From assembly GCA_902494035.1 (NCBI GenBank), contig CABURV010000007.1, positions 1 through 44,109 on the forward strand: a stretch of DNA of 44,109 nucleotides. The letters are read 5' to 3'. The translations under genes were made by a program, and so were the position numbers. The notes under the pieces were generated by a model. It worked only from the letters and a program-made list of their open reading frames with translations. It was not told where the DNA came from and did no database searches. Source of the stretch: an uncultured Collinsella sp. GTDB lineage: Bacteria > Actinomycetota > Coriobacteriia > Coriobacteriales > Coriobacteriaceae. Of this stretch, positions 44,066 to 44,109 are shown one piece after another (positions within the stretch are counted from its first letter, which is position 1; each line of letters starts with the position of its first letter).

Positions 44066-44109
44066 ATGCTCGATACTACCACCTTCGTCGGCCTCGACGT
44101 CCACGCCCG
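44066..44109 (+). CDS. IS110-family transposase, N-terminus only (cut by window end)
   Basis: Only the first 14 codons are present: MLDTTTFVGLDVHA. The TFVGLDVHA block is the typical start of IS110/IS116/IS902 transposases and holds the first catalytic Asp of their DEDD RuvC-like domain. GGAAGGGG lies five bases before the ATG. The rest of the gene and the element's right end lie outside the window. Confidence 0.8.
   Translation, partial: MLDTTTFVGLDVHA

Overview
The window looks like chromosomal DNA of a human-gut actinobacterium of class Coriobacteriia, most likely Collinsella. This rests on high GC coding DNA with strong GAGG-type ribosome sites, the gene order rpsF-ssb-rpsR-rplI-dnaB-purA, surface proteins with LPXTG-like tails, and the general look of the proteins. 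It is an inference from content; no database was searched.

Layout. 1-300: tRNA-Ile (5' end cut by the window edge), tRNA-Ala, tRNA-Ile. 458-3784: a DUF151 bifunctional nuclease, two unrecognised small proteins and the GTPase TypA/BipA. 4210-9607: two large sortase-type surface/pilin-like proteins whose genes overlap, preceded by a long AT-rich leader. 9827-11768 (minus strand): a bactofilin-like membrane protein and a TRIC/UPF0126 channel. 11904-13167: an endonuclease-like gene bracketed by two nearly identical 77-bp inverted repeats, next to two tRNA-Ser genes. 13975-18659: rpsF-ssb-rpsR-rplI, dnaB and purA. 18778-23638: purD, a Nudix hydrolase, an ABC exporter and a membrane-anchored protein. 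23846-28601: carA-carB, with a PyrR-type hairpin directly upstream of the carA ribosome site. 28602-29432: a non-coding stretch with a MITE-like element and an array of TGGTA half-sites. 29433-35845: a very large wall-anchored GH31 glycosidase, probably aimed at host glycans, broken by one frameshift near 30330-30360. 36063-39365: purE, a class B sortase, a MoaE-like protein and a CmpB-type membrane protein on the minus strand. 39653-43275: purF, purM, purN. 43401-43865: a lone PTS EIIA. 44066-end: the start of an IS110-family transposase with a structured leader.

How the genes work together. Six purine genes (purA, D, E, F, M, N) are spread over four transcription units. carAB supplies carbamoyl phosphate, and its leader suggests pyrimidine-responsive translational repression. 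The two pilin-like proteins, the GH31 enzyme and the class B sortase form a surface set suited to binding and digesting mucosal glycoproteins. Accessory signals cluster at four places: the inverted-repeat nuclease cassette, the dispersed GGGGAC-type palindromic motifs, the MITE-like element before the GH31 gene, and the IS110 element at the right edge.

Limits: promoters and hairpins were read by eye, family assignments come from motif recognition, and no alignment or folding program was run.
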